Source: Actinomycetota bacterium (lineage in GTDB: Bacteria > Actinomycetota > Actinomycetes > Propionibacteriales > Propionibacteriaceae). Taken from it: 8,881 nt of DNA. Under the pieces are notes generated by a model that did not search any database, was not told where the DNA came from, and saw only the letters and a program-made list of their open reading frames with translations. The stretch covers positions 1 through 8,881 of the forward strand of contig JACRAA010000175.1 of the NCBI GenBank assembly GCA_016213595.1. Direction: 5' to 3'. Below are positions 1 to 7,428 of this stretch, piece after piece. Position numbers and translations under genes: made by a program. Every line of letters starts with the position of its first letter. Within the stretch, counting starts at the first letter, position 1.

Positions 1-1115
1 ACATGCGCTGGGACCCGCGACCCGACCGGTTCTCGTTCGCCGGGATCACCATCCAGGAGATCGACGAAACCGGCCCCATCGACGACGAGCGCCTGGTGCT
101 GGAAAGTGAGCAGCTGCAGGAGGGACCGAACCTCTACGCGATCGACGGCTGGTACTACCTGATGATGGCCGAGGGCGGTACGGACTGGAACCACGGCATC
201 CGAATGGCTAGATCACGAGGTCTGTACGGGCCGTACGAGGTCGACCATGAGCCCCTGCTCACCAGCCGCGACGACCCGGCGGCGAAGCTGGCCAAGGCCG
301 GCCATGGCGAGCTCCTCCGTACGCCGGACGGCGGTTGGGCTGTCGTCCACCTCGCGAGCCGACCTACCGATCGTACCGACGGGCGCTACTGCGTCCTCGG
401 TCGGGAGACCTGCATCCAGCCGATCGTCTGGGCTGACAGCTGGCCACGGTTGGCGCACGGCGGTCATCTGCCGGACGGCTACCGTCCGCACGACGTTGCG
501 GGGGCGTACCCCGTGGCGTTCCACGACACCTTCGACCAGCCGAACCTCGACAATCGCTGGATCACCTTGAGGCAGCCGCCCGACAGCTCCTGGCTGGACC
601 TGTCATCGCGACCAGGCTGGCTGCGCCTCAAGGGCCGGCGCGGGCTGGACTCGCAGACTCAGGTGAGTCTCGTCGCCACACGTCTGCTCAGCACGTACTG
701 CACGATCACGACTGAGGTCGAGGTGGAGCCGGCATCACTCGCCCAGGCCGCTGGTCTCGCGCTGTGGTACGACCGGAAGGGCTATCACGCAGTGCTCGTG
801 CGCGGCAGCGAGGCCGGTCCGCAGATCGTCGTCGCCACGAGCAACCTCGACGCCTACACAGAGCTGGAGACCGGCCTGCTGCTGGGGGACTGGGCATCAG
901 TGCACCTACGCGCGGAGGTCTGTGGTCTCACACTACGGTTCGCCGTGTCGCCAGACGGGGTCGCGTGGCAGCAGGTAGGCGGTGAGCTCGACCTGGTCGT
1001 GACATCGGACAACTGTGTCATGCGCTTCACAGGCACGGTGATCGCGCTTCTGGCCATCGACTCAGGTCCGCGCAGCCTCTGGGCCGCCTTCTCCGGCGTT
1101 CACGTGCGCGCTTGA
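1..1115 (+). CDS. GH43 family glycosidase (beta-xylosidase / alpha-arabinofuranosidase type), 5'-truncated by window edge
   Basis: The last 370 residues of a family 43 glycoside hydrolase, an inverting enzyme that removes xylose or arabinose from oligosaccharides. Numbering from the first in-window Met (base 3), the end of the five-bladed propeller is visible. QEGPNLY holds Glu40, the family's general acid. AEGGT (residues 56-60) is followed by a His at 64, and LGRETCIQPIVW (132-143) matches the conserved arginine blade. From about residue 170 to the end is the beta-sandwich (concanavalin A-like) domain common in the 500-550 residue members; it starts FHDTFDQPNLDNRW and contains RPGWLRLKG. 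The catalytic base Asp and the pKa-modulating Asp would lie in roughly 150 residues left of the window, so the Met at base 3 is probably internal. The stop TGA is at 1113-1115. The gene converges on the minus-strand operon. Xylosidase and arabinofuranosidase activity cannot be told apart from this part of the protein. Confidence 0.88.
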   Translation, partial: MRWDPRPDRFSFAGITIQEIDETGPIDDERLVLESEQLQEGPNLYAIDGWYYLMMAEGGTDWNHGIRMARSRGLYGPYEVDHEPLLTSRDDPAAKLAKAGHGELLRTPDGGWAVVHLASRPTDRTDGRYCVLGRETCIQPIVWADSWPRLAHGGHLPDGYRPHDVAGAYPVAFHDTFDQPNLDNRWITLRQPPDSSWLDLSSRPGWLRLKGRRGLDSQTQVSLVATRLLSTYCTITTEVEVEPASLAQAAGLALWYDRKGYHAVLVRGSEAGPQIVVATSNLDAYTELETGLLLGDWASVHLRAEVCGLTLRFAVSPDGVAWQQVGGELDLVVTSDNCVMRFTGTVIALLAIDSGPRSLWAAFSGVHVRA

Positions 1116-1184
1116 TGGCAGCCCAAGGCCAAGGCCCAGGTCTGCCGCACCAACGGCGCTTCCTTGCGCGTCTCAGCGACGGCG

Positions 1185-1206
1185 TAGGCGGGCCGGCCCG
1201 CGCCTA
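1185..1206 (+). terminator. Candidate terminator hairpin after the GH43 gene
   Basis: A perfect inverted repeat, TAGGCG (1185-1190) and CGCCTA (1201-1206), encloses the self-complementary GGGCCGGCCC core (1190-1199). An alternative fold pairs TAGGC with GCCTA and GGG with CCC, leaving a CCGG loop and a two-base bulge. It starts 70 bases after the GH43 stop in a spacer between two converging genes. There is no T-run after it, but many actinobacterial terminators lack one. The repeat reads on both strands and could act in either direction. Confidence 0.4.
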
Positions 1207-1238
1207 GGCTCTCCAACGCGCGTCGTTTCCTGCCCCCT

Positions 1239-1265
1239 CCCGCGGCCCGACACCGGAACCGCGGG
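1239..1265 (-). terminator. Candidate terminator hairpin at the end of the transporter-GH operon
   Basis: Just downstream of the minus-strand GH3 stop (1273-1275) the minus strand reads CCCGCGG, a 13-base middle, then CCGCGGG: a perfect 7-bp stem. Inside, CCG-GTGT-CGG can add three more pairs, with a TT opposite a single G as a small internal loop, giving about 10 GC-rich pairs and a GTGT tetraloop. The stem begins 7 bases past the stop codon. No U-tract follows; the next bases are purine- and C-rich. Position and stem strength support a termination or 3'-end stability role. Confidence 0.5.
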
Positions 1266-1272
1266 GCTGCGC

Positions 1273-3909
1273 TCAGCTCCGTTCAGATGATTCGAATGCC
1301 GAGACCTCGTTCATCAGATGGTCGAAGAGCGTCTCCGGGAACTGCCCTTGGCTGAAGGCGATCATCTGCTTCAGGGTCAGCCCGAACGCTGGGGCAAGGA
1401 CGTCCTCGTCGTAGTCGCCGAGCATTCCCCTCAGGAGCTCGCCGCCTACCGGGTGGTCGAGCCATTCACGAACTGTGCTGGATTCCGTCAAAGGGGCAAT
1501 ACGCCTCGCGCCTCGGTCCATTGGAGATGCGACCGATCGTGTGACCGGCGTCCACGCCGTCGGGCCTGCGGTCACTGCAGAAATGAGCTCGCGGTTCAGT
1601 CCGGGGAGGTGATCGGGGCCGACCAGCGTCACCCGCGTTCGAAGCGGGGTCAGCGCGGACGAACCGCCAATGAAGAACTTGATGACGCCTCCCTCCACGA
1701 CCCACCCGTCGGACGGATCCCACAGCGCGAACTTGCTGGCGGGAATGTCGAATGTGAGCCGCACAGTCTCTGCCGGTTCGAGTCGGACGCGTTTGAAGCC
1801 CACCAGAACGCGTCCCGGACGCGTGGTTCGTCCCGCAACATCTTGCCCGTAGACCTGCGCGACCTCGTCGCCGGCTCGCTCGCCGACGTTCGTCACTGTG
1901 AATGACAGGCGGATCACCCCGTCGGTAGCAGCCTCGTCCGACTCGGTCACGAGGTTGCCGTACTCGAAAGCCGTATAGCTGAGGCCATGCCCGAACGGGA
2001 AGACCGCGCCCACCGACCCATCGACATACGCCGGCGTTTGAAGTGTGCGCCAGTATGGCGCGGGCGCGGCACCCGCGGACCGCAGGAATGCGATCGGTAG
2101 CCTGCCGCCCGGGTTGACGTCACCGAACAGCACCGAGGCCACCGCGCCGCCAGCTTCCTCGCCTCCGAAGAAGGCGCTGACGATAGCGGGCACCTCCTCT
2201 GCCATCCAGCCCAGGACGTAGGGGCGACCGTGACTGAGCACGACCACAGTCGGGGTGCCCGTCGCGACGACTGCCTCAACGAGTTCACGCTGAACGCCGG
2301 GCAGCGTCAGCTCGGAGCTGTCCAGCCCTTCTCCGACCGTGCCCATCGAGTTGATGCCGGCCTGGTCCCCCATCACGAGGACGGCGACCTCCGAGGCCCT
2401 CGCGGCCTCGACCGCCGCATCGAAGCCGGATCTGTCGATGGCAGCGACGGGGCAGCCACGCTGGTACCTGATGGTGGTCCCGTCTCCTGCCCGTTGGCGG
2501 ATGCCCTCAAGGAACGTGGTCATCCGGACCGACTCGACCAGCATGTCCGCATTGTCTGGGCCGGTCTTCTCGGCCAGATCGACAGCGTCTTCGCTGCGTG
2601 CCTGGGGGTTGGCGGCGAACGCGAAACGCTGCGTCATGCTGTCGAGCACCGGGTAGCTGTAGTCGCCGACCTGACCCATCAAACGGTCCGCATTGGGACC
2701 GATCACGGCGATCGACGTCAGACCTTGGCGGAGCGGCAGAAGTGGTACCCCGGCGACGGGCGAGTTCTGCAGCAGCACGACCGACTCCTCGGCGATCGTG
2801 CGCGCGAGGGCGCGGTCCGAATCCGAGTCGAGCGTCTCGGGCACCGCGGCGAGGTCGACGTAGGGAGAATCGAAGAGGCCGAGGCGGAACTTCGTACGAA
2901 GCACGCTCGCGACCGCCCGATCCAGGTCTCCTTCGCTGAGTGCGCCGGTCTCCACCGCGGTCATAACGCGATCGGATGACACCCTGTTGTCGAGGTCGAG
3001 GTCGACCCCGGCCCGCAGTGCCTTCGCGAGCGCGTCGGTCGCGTCGGTCGCGACGCCGTGCTTGGTGTGCAGCTGACCGACGGCGTCCAGATCCGAGATG
3101 ACCAAGCCGGTGAACCCGAACTGGTGGTGGAGCAGACCGGTCAGAAGTTCTTTCGAGCCCGAGACGGGGACCCCGTCAACGGAGCTGTAAGAAGGCATGA
3201 CCCCGCCCGCGCCCGCCCGGAGTGCCATCTCGAAGGGAACTGCGTGTACCTCGCGCACGGCACGCTCTCCGAGCTGCACCGCATCGGTGTTGCGGCCGCC
3301 CTCGGATGCGCCGTACCCGAGGAAGTGCTTCAGCGTCGCCACATGGGGAGTGTCGGGGGCAGCATTCTGGAGGCCGCGGACAAAGGCGCTCGCCATCAGC
3401 CCCACCAGGTATGGCTCCTCGCCGTAGGTCTCCTCCACCCGACCCCATCGCGGATCACGCGCGACGTCGGCGAGTGGCGACAGAGCCTGACGAACGCCTA
3501 GCGCGGCCATTTGCAGGCCGATGCGACGAGCCATCTCCTGGATCAGCTCCGGGTTCCACGTGGCAGCTTGGGCGATGGCGTCCGGGAACGTCGTGGCGCC
3601 ACGTACTTTCAGTCCGATGAGCGCCTCTTCCGCGAAGAGGACGGGGATCCCCAAGCGCGTCCCTTCTACGTGCTTGCGCTGCAGCTCGTTGGCGGCAGCG
3701 GCCGCCTCACGCGGCAGCGCGTTGAGCGAGCTGAGGGCCGCGACCGCTACGCCCCATCCGGTCACGGGAGGAGTGTGGGTGTCGACGGCGGACCCGAAGG
3801 GGGCGGCTGTCTGCGCAGCCTTCTCTTCGAGGGTCATTCTGCTGAGCAGGTCGCGCACTCGCTGGCCCGCAGGGAGACTGGGGTCGCGATAGGCCTCGTA
3901 CGTAGTCAT
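1273..3909 (-). CDS. GH3 family beta-glycosidase, 878 aa (beta-glucosidase or beta-xylosidase), cytoplasmic
   Basis: A retaining family 3 glycosidase that cleaves terminal beta-linked glucose or xylose. The start chosen is ATG at 3909 (MTTYEAYRD), because AAGGA lies 6 bases before it; an ATG seven codons upstream (3930) has no comparable site. Domain order: TIM-barrel GH3 N-domain (about 20-345), GH3 C-domain (about 370-610), fibronectin-III-like domain (about 665-765), then a helical tail to 878. ARDPRWGR and LKHFLGYG are the substrate-binding Arg and Lys-His motifs. FTGLVISDLDAVG holds the nucleophile Asp273, and GEGLDSSELTLPG holds the likely acid/base Glu527. Oddities: SDL replaces the common SDW, and EEALIG replaces the usual EALHG. 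No signal peptide is seen. The SDL and EEAL motifs and FGGEEAGGAVASVLFGDVNPGG resemble the xylosidase-like branch, but the substrate cannot be fixed. It is last in the operon, 97 bases past the GH1 stop codon, with its own ribosome binding site. Confidence 0.93.
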   Translation of the reverse strand: MTTYEAYRDPSLPAGQRVRDLLSRMTLEEKAAQTAAPFGSAVDTHTPPVTGWGVAVAALSSLNALPREAAAAANELQRKHVEGTRLGIPVLFAEEALIGLKVRGATTFPDAIAQAATWNPELIQEMARRIGLQMAALGVRQALSPLADVARDPRWGRVEETYGEEPYLVGLMASAFVRGLQNAAPDTPHVATLKHFLGYGASEGGRNTDAVQLGERAVREVHAVPFEMALRAGAGGVMPSYSSVDGVPVSGSKELLTGLLHHQFGFTGLVISDLDAVGQLHTKHGVATDATDALAKALRAGVDLDLDNRVSSDRVMTAVETGALSEGDLDRAVASVLRTKFRLGLFDSPYVDLAAVPETLDSDSDRALARTIAEESVVLLQNSPVAGVPLLPLRQGLTSIAVIGPNADRLMGQVGDYSYPVLDSMTQRFAFAANPQARSEDAVDLAEKTGPDNADMLVESVRMTTFLEGIRQRAGDGTTIRYQRGCPVAAIDRSGFDAAVEAARASEVAVLVMGDQAGINSMGTVGEGLDSSELTLPGVQRELVEAVVATGTPTVVVLSHGRPYVLGWMAEEVPAIVSAFFGGEEAGGAVASVLFGDVNPGGRLPIAFLRSAGAAPAPYWRTLQTPAYVDGSVGAVFPFGHGLSYTAFEYGNLVTESDEAATDGVIRLSFTVTNVGERAGDEVAQVYGQDVAGRTTRPGRVLVGFKRVRLEPAETVRLTFDIPASKFALWDPSDGWVVEGGVIKFFIGGSSALTPLRTRVTLVGPDHLPGLNRELISAVTAGPTAWTPVTRSVASPMDRGARRIAPLTESSTVREWLDHPVGGELLRGMLGDYDEDVLAPAFGLTLKQMIAFSQGQFPETLFDHLMNEVSAFESSERS

Positions 3910-4009
3910 GCTGGTTCCTTTCGTGAGCATGGGTCAAGCGAGAGGCGCCCGGCACGCTGATCGGCGCCGGCCCGACCTCATCCCCTACTGCTATCCCGGT
4001 CTCGTCGCC
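3910..4009 (-). other. 100-base intercistronic gap between GH1 and the 878-aa GH3
   Basis: This is the only sizeable gap within the operon; the other junctions overlap. It holds the GH3 ribosome binding site and an inverted repeat of two GGCGCC blocks (3944-3949 and 3963-3968) with a 13-base loop, which could fold into a modest hairpin. I see no convincing promoter: a TTGACC sits just upstream of the GH3 start, but it is too close to the ATG to leave room for a -10 box. A weak attenuating or RNA-processing stem is possible. Confidence 0.4.
3915..3921 (-). promoter_or_regulatory. Ribosome binding site that sets the start of the 878-aa GH3
   Basis: The minus strand reads GAAAGGAACCAGC-ATG. The AAGGA core ends 6 bases before the ATG at 3909. 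This decides against the upstream in-frame ATG at 3930, which would place this purine-rich run inside the coding region and add seven non-conserved residues. Confidence 0.75.
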
Positions 4010-5182
4010 TCAGATCGCGTTTGCGCGAGCGACCTGTCCGAGCCACGCGAGGCTCGGCTTTGCGCGACGCTCGAACGTTGTCCGATCCACAGCGATCAGG
4101 CCGAAGGTCGGATCCCAACGGCCCCACTCGAAGTTGTCGAGCAGACTCCAGTGCAGGTAGCCGCGCACGTCGATGCCATCATCGATCGCGTCGAGCAGGT
4201 GCCCGAGCGCCTCTGCGGTGTACGAGATGCGCTGACAGTCATCGGTGGTGGCGATGCCGTTCTCGGTGATGAGGATCGGGGTCGCCCCGACCACGTCATG
4301 CGTGTGACGCACGGCAATGCCCAGCGCGTCCGGCCGGTAGGCCCAGCCCATCAACGTGTTGTCGGCCTGCTCCGGGTGGGGAACAACGCCGTTCTCGTCG
4401 ACCAGCTGGCTGGTGTAGGACTGCACGCCGATGAAGTCGTCGTCCCGGGCCGGCTCGAGATACATGTCCTCCCAGATGTGCTGGATCTCGTCGAACTTGG
4501 CTTCCGCTCCGGGTGATGGGACGTATGCCTGATTCGCGACGGTCCATCCGACCTTTGCCCCGGTCGCCGCTCGAATGAGGGGGGCCGCTGCGCGGTGTGC
4601 GGCTATCAGCGCCTGCCCGATCTCCGCATCCGGTAGGGCGCCGACGAACTGATACTCCAGCCCTTGAGCAACGCGGCGCTGCTGACCGTGATTGACCGCC
4701 ACGATGTTCGGCTCGTTGATCGTGCACACCCACTCGACCCCGGCGAGGATCGTGCAGGCGTGCTCGACGTATCTCCTGAAGAGGCGGACGGCATCCTGGC
4801 CGAGCCAACCGCCCAGCTCGCCGAACCAGATCGGGTGGGTGAAGTGATGGAGGGTCACCACGGGAGTGAGCCCAAGTCCTGTGGCGGTATCGATCATCCG
4901 TCGGTAGTGGGCCAGCTCGGCCAGGGAGAACTTGCCAGGGCTGGGTTCGATGCGCGACCACTCGAGGCTGAAGCGGTAGGCGGTCAGGCCCGCGTCGGCC
5001 GCCAGCTGCATGTCCTCTGGGTACCGGTGGTAGCTGTCCAGAGCGTCCCCGCTGAACTCCACCCCGTAGTCAGCTGCCACGTGTTCGAGCTGCCACCAGT
5101 CGTTGTTCAGGTTGTTTCCCTCGACCTGGTGGGCGGCAGTTGCAGCTCCCCAAAGGAAACGTGCCGGAAAGTAGCGTGTCAT
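4010..5182 (-). CDS. GH1 family beta-glycosidase, compact form, 390 aa (6-phospho activity unlikely by context)
   Basis: A retaining (beta/alpha)8-barrel family 1 glycosidase, typically a beta-glucosidase. The start is ATG at 5182 (MTRYFPARFLWGAATAAHQVEG): this is where family homology begins, GAGGAA lies 8 bases upstream, and the ATG overlaps the preceding stop as ATGA. The reading frame stays open for 65 codons further upstream, but that stretch is antisense-like junk inside the GH3 gene. Key residues: HQVEG (18-22) for the glycone-binding Gln and Glu; CTINEPN with acid/base Glu157; ILITENG with nucleophile Glu307; HWSLLDNFEWG (344-354) for aglycone and glycone contacts. The protein is shorter than the usual 440-480 residues, mainly between the acid/base and the nucleophile, and the usual GxNYY loop reads GVQSYT (252-257). 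No signal peptide is seen. No PTS components are present, and uptake is by an MFS carrier, so an unphosphorylated substrate is more likely. The exact sugar is unknown. Confidence 0.93.
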   Translation of the reverse strand: MTRYFPARFLWGAATAAHQVEGNNLNNDWWQLEHVAADYGVEFSGDALDSYHRYPEDMQLAADAGLTAYRFSLEWSRIEPSPGKFSLAELAHYRRMIDTATGLGLTPVVTLHHFTHPIWFGELGGWLGQDAVRLFRRYVEHACTILAGVEWVCTINEPNIVAVNHGQQRRVAQGLEYQFVGALPDAEIGQALIAAHRAAAPLIRAATGAKVGWTVANQAYVPSPGAEAKFDEIQHIWEDMYLEPARDDDFIGVQSYTSQLVDENGVVPHPEQADNTLMGWAYRPDALGIAVRHTHDVVGATPILITENGIATTDDCQRISYTAEALGHLLDAIDDGIDVRGYLHWSLLDNFEWGRWDPTFGLIAVDRTTFERRAKPSLAWLGQVARANAI

Positions 5183-7428
5183 CGTGTCAGTTCCTCTTTT
5201 CGGGTCTTCGCCATCAGTGACTCGAGCGCTTCCGGCTCGACGGGGAGGCCGGAGATGTGGAGGAACTGCGACATCGTCATCGACGAGATCATGGCGAGCT
5301 GTTCCTCCGTTACTGGGCCTCGGTCCAGCCCGAGAGTCGACATCACTCGGGGCCCGACCTCGGGATGCTCGAGCCACTTGCCGAGCGCAGTGTCCAGGTC
5401 CAGTTCGACGGCGATGGTGTCACCGTCCAGGGCGATCATCTGCTGGGCCAGAACCGTTGTGGCATCCGCGCCCACAGCAACGACATACTCGCCGGGCGAC
5501 ACAATCCAGCCATCGACCGTGACATCCCAGTAGGCGAAGGCACGTCGCGGGAGATCGATGCTCACCGTGATCCTCTCCCCCGGTTCCAGCGCCACCTTGG
5601 CGAAACCGCGAAGCTCGCGCCGTGGTCGACGGACCGGCCCGGCCGGTGAAGAGACATACAGCTGGACAACATGCTTTCCGGTCCGGCTCCCTGCGTTGCT
5701 GACCTCCACGTCAGCGCGCACGGAGTCGGGCCCGGATGCGGTGAGAGTCAGGCCGGTCGTCTCGAAGCTGGTGTACGACAGGCCGTGCCCGAACGCATAT
5801 CGCACCGGCGCGTCCGCCGAGGTGAAGTAGCGGTAGCCGACCAGGACACCTTCGCCGTAGCTCACGTGACCCTGCTCCCCCGGGAAGTTGATCCAGCTGG
5901 GATGATCCTCGAGCCGCAGCGGGATCGTCTCGGCCAGGTGGCCGGACGGGTTCACGTCGCCGAACAGGATGTCGGCGATGGCGCGGCCGCCGCCTTGACC
6001 GAGCAGGAACCCCTCGAGGATTGCATCGGCATCGTCGTGCCAGCCCTCGAGTGACACCACACCCCCGTTGGCCAGGACAACAACCGTTCGTGGCGACGCA
6101 GCCGCGATAGCCCGGATGAGGGCGATCTGTTCTGCGGGCAGGGAGATGCTGTCGCGATCGATGCCCTCGGACTCGCGTTGCTCCGTCAGGCCGGCGAAGA
6201 CCACTGCGACGTCGGCCCGGGCCGCAAGGGTGACGGCCTCGTCCTGGAGGTCCTGAACGTGGGTCCCGTCGAGTGCGAATCCGGCGGCGTAGTCGACCGT
6301 GACCCGGTGAGCCTCGGCGACGATCTTGACCTGCTCGAGCGGCTGGTCGACGCGGGCCGCGTTCACGTGAGAGCTTCCCCCTCCTTGGTAGCGGGGAGTC
6401 TCGGCGAAGGCGCCGATCACCGCCAGGCGGGCCCCCTCAGGAATCGGAAGCACACCGTGCTCGTTGCGCAGCAGGACAGCGCTCTCGGCGGCGAGCTCTC
6501 TCGCGAGCTGGTGGTGACTGTCGTAGTCGACCGGCTGGGCGGCCGGTAGCTTCGTTCGGGCGGCGAGCGCTTGGATTCGCCGCACGCTGGTGTCGATGAC
6601 CGCTTCGTCGAGGGTGCCCAGGTTGAGTGCGACGAGGACATCGCCGTCGTGAGCCGTCGTCCCGCCAGGCATCTCGAGGTCAAGCCCGGCCTCCAGTGCG
6701 GCGACTCGATCCGTGACCGAACTCCAATCGGAGAGGACGACGCCGCCAAAACCCCATTCGGATCGGAGCACGTCTGTCAGCAGCCACCTGCTCTGCCAGG
6801 TGTGTACGCCATTGATCTTGTTGTAGGACGTCATCACGCTGGCCGGATCCGCTTGGGTGACGACGCACTCGAAGGCGGGGAGGTAGATCTCTCTAAGAGT
6901 CCGGGGGTCCACGTCCGAGCTGATCGTCTGCCGGTTGGTCTCCTGGTTGTTGGCGGCGAAATGCTTGACCGACACTCCGGGGCCCGCGGCTTGCAGCGCC
7001 CGGGTGAACGCGGCGCCAAGAACGCCCGACAGGTGGGGATCTTCGGAGTAGTACTCGAAGTTGCGCCCGTTCAGGGGCGAGCGCTTGATGTTGATCCCTG
7101 GGCCTAGGACGAGGTTGACACCCTGCGCGACCGCTTCGGCGCCGAGGGCCGTCGCGAGACGGTCGGCGACCGACGGGTCCCAGCTGGATCCGACGGCGAC
7201 CCCTGGGGGGAAGCAGGTGGCAGGGTCGCTTTCGTACACGGCAAGGTGATCGTGGCTACCGGACTGGTGACGGAGACCATGCGGGCCGTCCGACATCACG
7301 ATTCCGGGGATCCCAGCTTCGTCCAGCGCTTCGGTCTCCCAGAAGTTCCTCCCCGAGAGGAGGGCGACCTTGCGCTCCACCGCGACTCTCGAAAGCTCAT
7401 CGTGGGGAACATCGCTGATGTGGGTCAT
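5179..7428 (-). CDS. GH3 family beta-glucosidase, 749 aa, cytoplasmic
   Basis: A retaining family 3 glycosidase, most likely a beta-glucosidase trimming glucose from the imported substrate. The start is ATG at 7428, overlapping the transporter stop by one base (TGATG). A TTG three bases earlier (7431) is possible but less likely. Domain order: GH3 N-domain (about 10-290), GH3 C-domain (about 315-555), fibronectin-III-like domain (about 570-660), helical tail (about 675-749); there is no PA14 insert. Motifs: MSDGPHGLR (45-53) glycone binding; NGRNFEYYSEDP (120-131) with the conserved Arg; VKHFAANNQE (154-163) with Lys-His; GGVVLSDWSSV with nucleophile Asp234; ESEGIDRDSISLP with acid/base Glu421. 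All expected catalytic residues are present and the length is typical. No signal peptide is seen. Its sequence differs strongly from the 878-aa GH3 of the same operon, so the two are unlikely to be recent duplicates and probably act on different linkages. Confidence 0.95.
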   Translation of the reverse strand: MTHISDVPHDELSRVAVERKVALLSGRNFWETEALDEAGIPGIVMSDGPHGLRHQSGSHDHLAVYESDPATCFPPGVAVGSSWDPSVADRLATALGAEAVAQGVNLVLGPGINIKRSPLNGRNFEYYSEDPHLSGVLGAAFTRALQAAGPGVSVKHFAANNQETNRQTISSDVDPRTLREIYLPAFECVVTQADPASVMTSYNKINGVHTWQSRWLLTDVLRSEWGFGGVVLSDWSSVTDRVAALEAGLDLEMPGGTTAHDGDVLVALNLGTLDEAVIDTSVRRIQALAARTKLPAAQPVDYDSHHQLARELAAESAVLLRNEHGVLPIPEGARLAVIGAFAETPRYQGGGSSHVNAARVDQPLEQVKIVAEAHRVTVDYAAGFALDGTHVQDLQDEAVTLAARADVAVVFAGLTEQRESEGIDRDSISLPAEQIALIRAIAAASPRTVVVLANGGVVSLEGWHDDADAILEGFLLGQGGGRAIADILFGDVNPSGHLAETIPLRLEDHPSWINFPGEQGHVSYGEGVLVGYRYFTSADAPVRYAFGHGLSYTSFETTGLTLTASGPDSVRADVEVSNAGSRTGKHVVQLYVSSPAGPVRRPRRELRGFAKVALEPGERITVSIDLPRRAFAYWDVTVDGWIVSPGEYVVAVGADATTVLAQQMIALDGDTIAVELDLDTALGKWLEHPEVGPRVMSTLGLDRGPVTEEQLAMISSMTMSQFLHISGLPVEPEALESLMAKTRKEELTR
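5191..5196 (-). promoter_or_regulatory. Ribosome binding site for the GH1 gene, inside the end of the 749-aa GH3 gene
   Basis: The minus strand reads AGAGGAACTGACACG-ATG. GAGGAA ends 8 bases before the ATG at 5182 and sits within the last codons of the upstream GH3 gene. With the ATGA stop/start overlap (5179-5182), this is a standard arrangement for translational coupling. Confidence 0.7.

Noticed and set aside
1124..1140. Short direct repeats of the AAGGCC type after the GH43 stop
   Set aside because: Too short and imperfect to be a repeat element or attachment site.
2230..2979. + strand open frame (249 codons) antisense to the 878-aa GH3
   Set aside because: Low-complexity Arg/Gly/Asp-rich product, entirely inside a gene with clear family motifs; a composition artefact.
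5183..5377. 65-codon N-terminal extension of the GH1 gene
   Set aside because: It overlaps the GH3 tail in another frame, is Arg/Pro-rich and unlike any GH1 N-terminus. Family homology, the ribosome site and the ATGA overlap all point to 5182.
4664..5533. + strand open frame (289 codons) across the GH1/GH3 junction
   Set aside because: Antisense to two well supported genes, with no recognisable domain or start signal.
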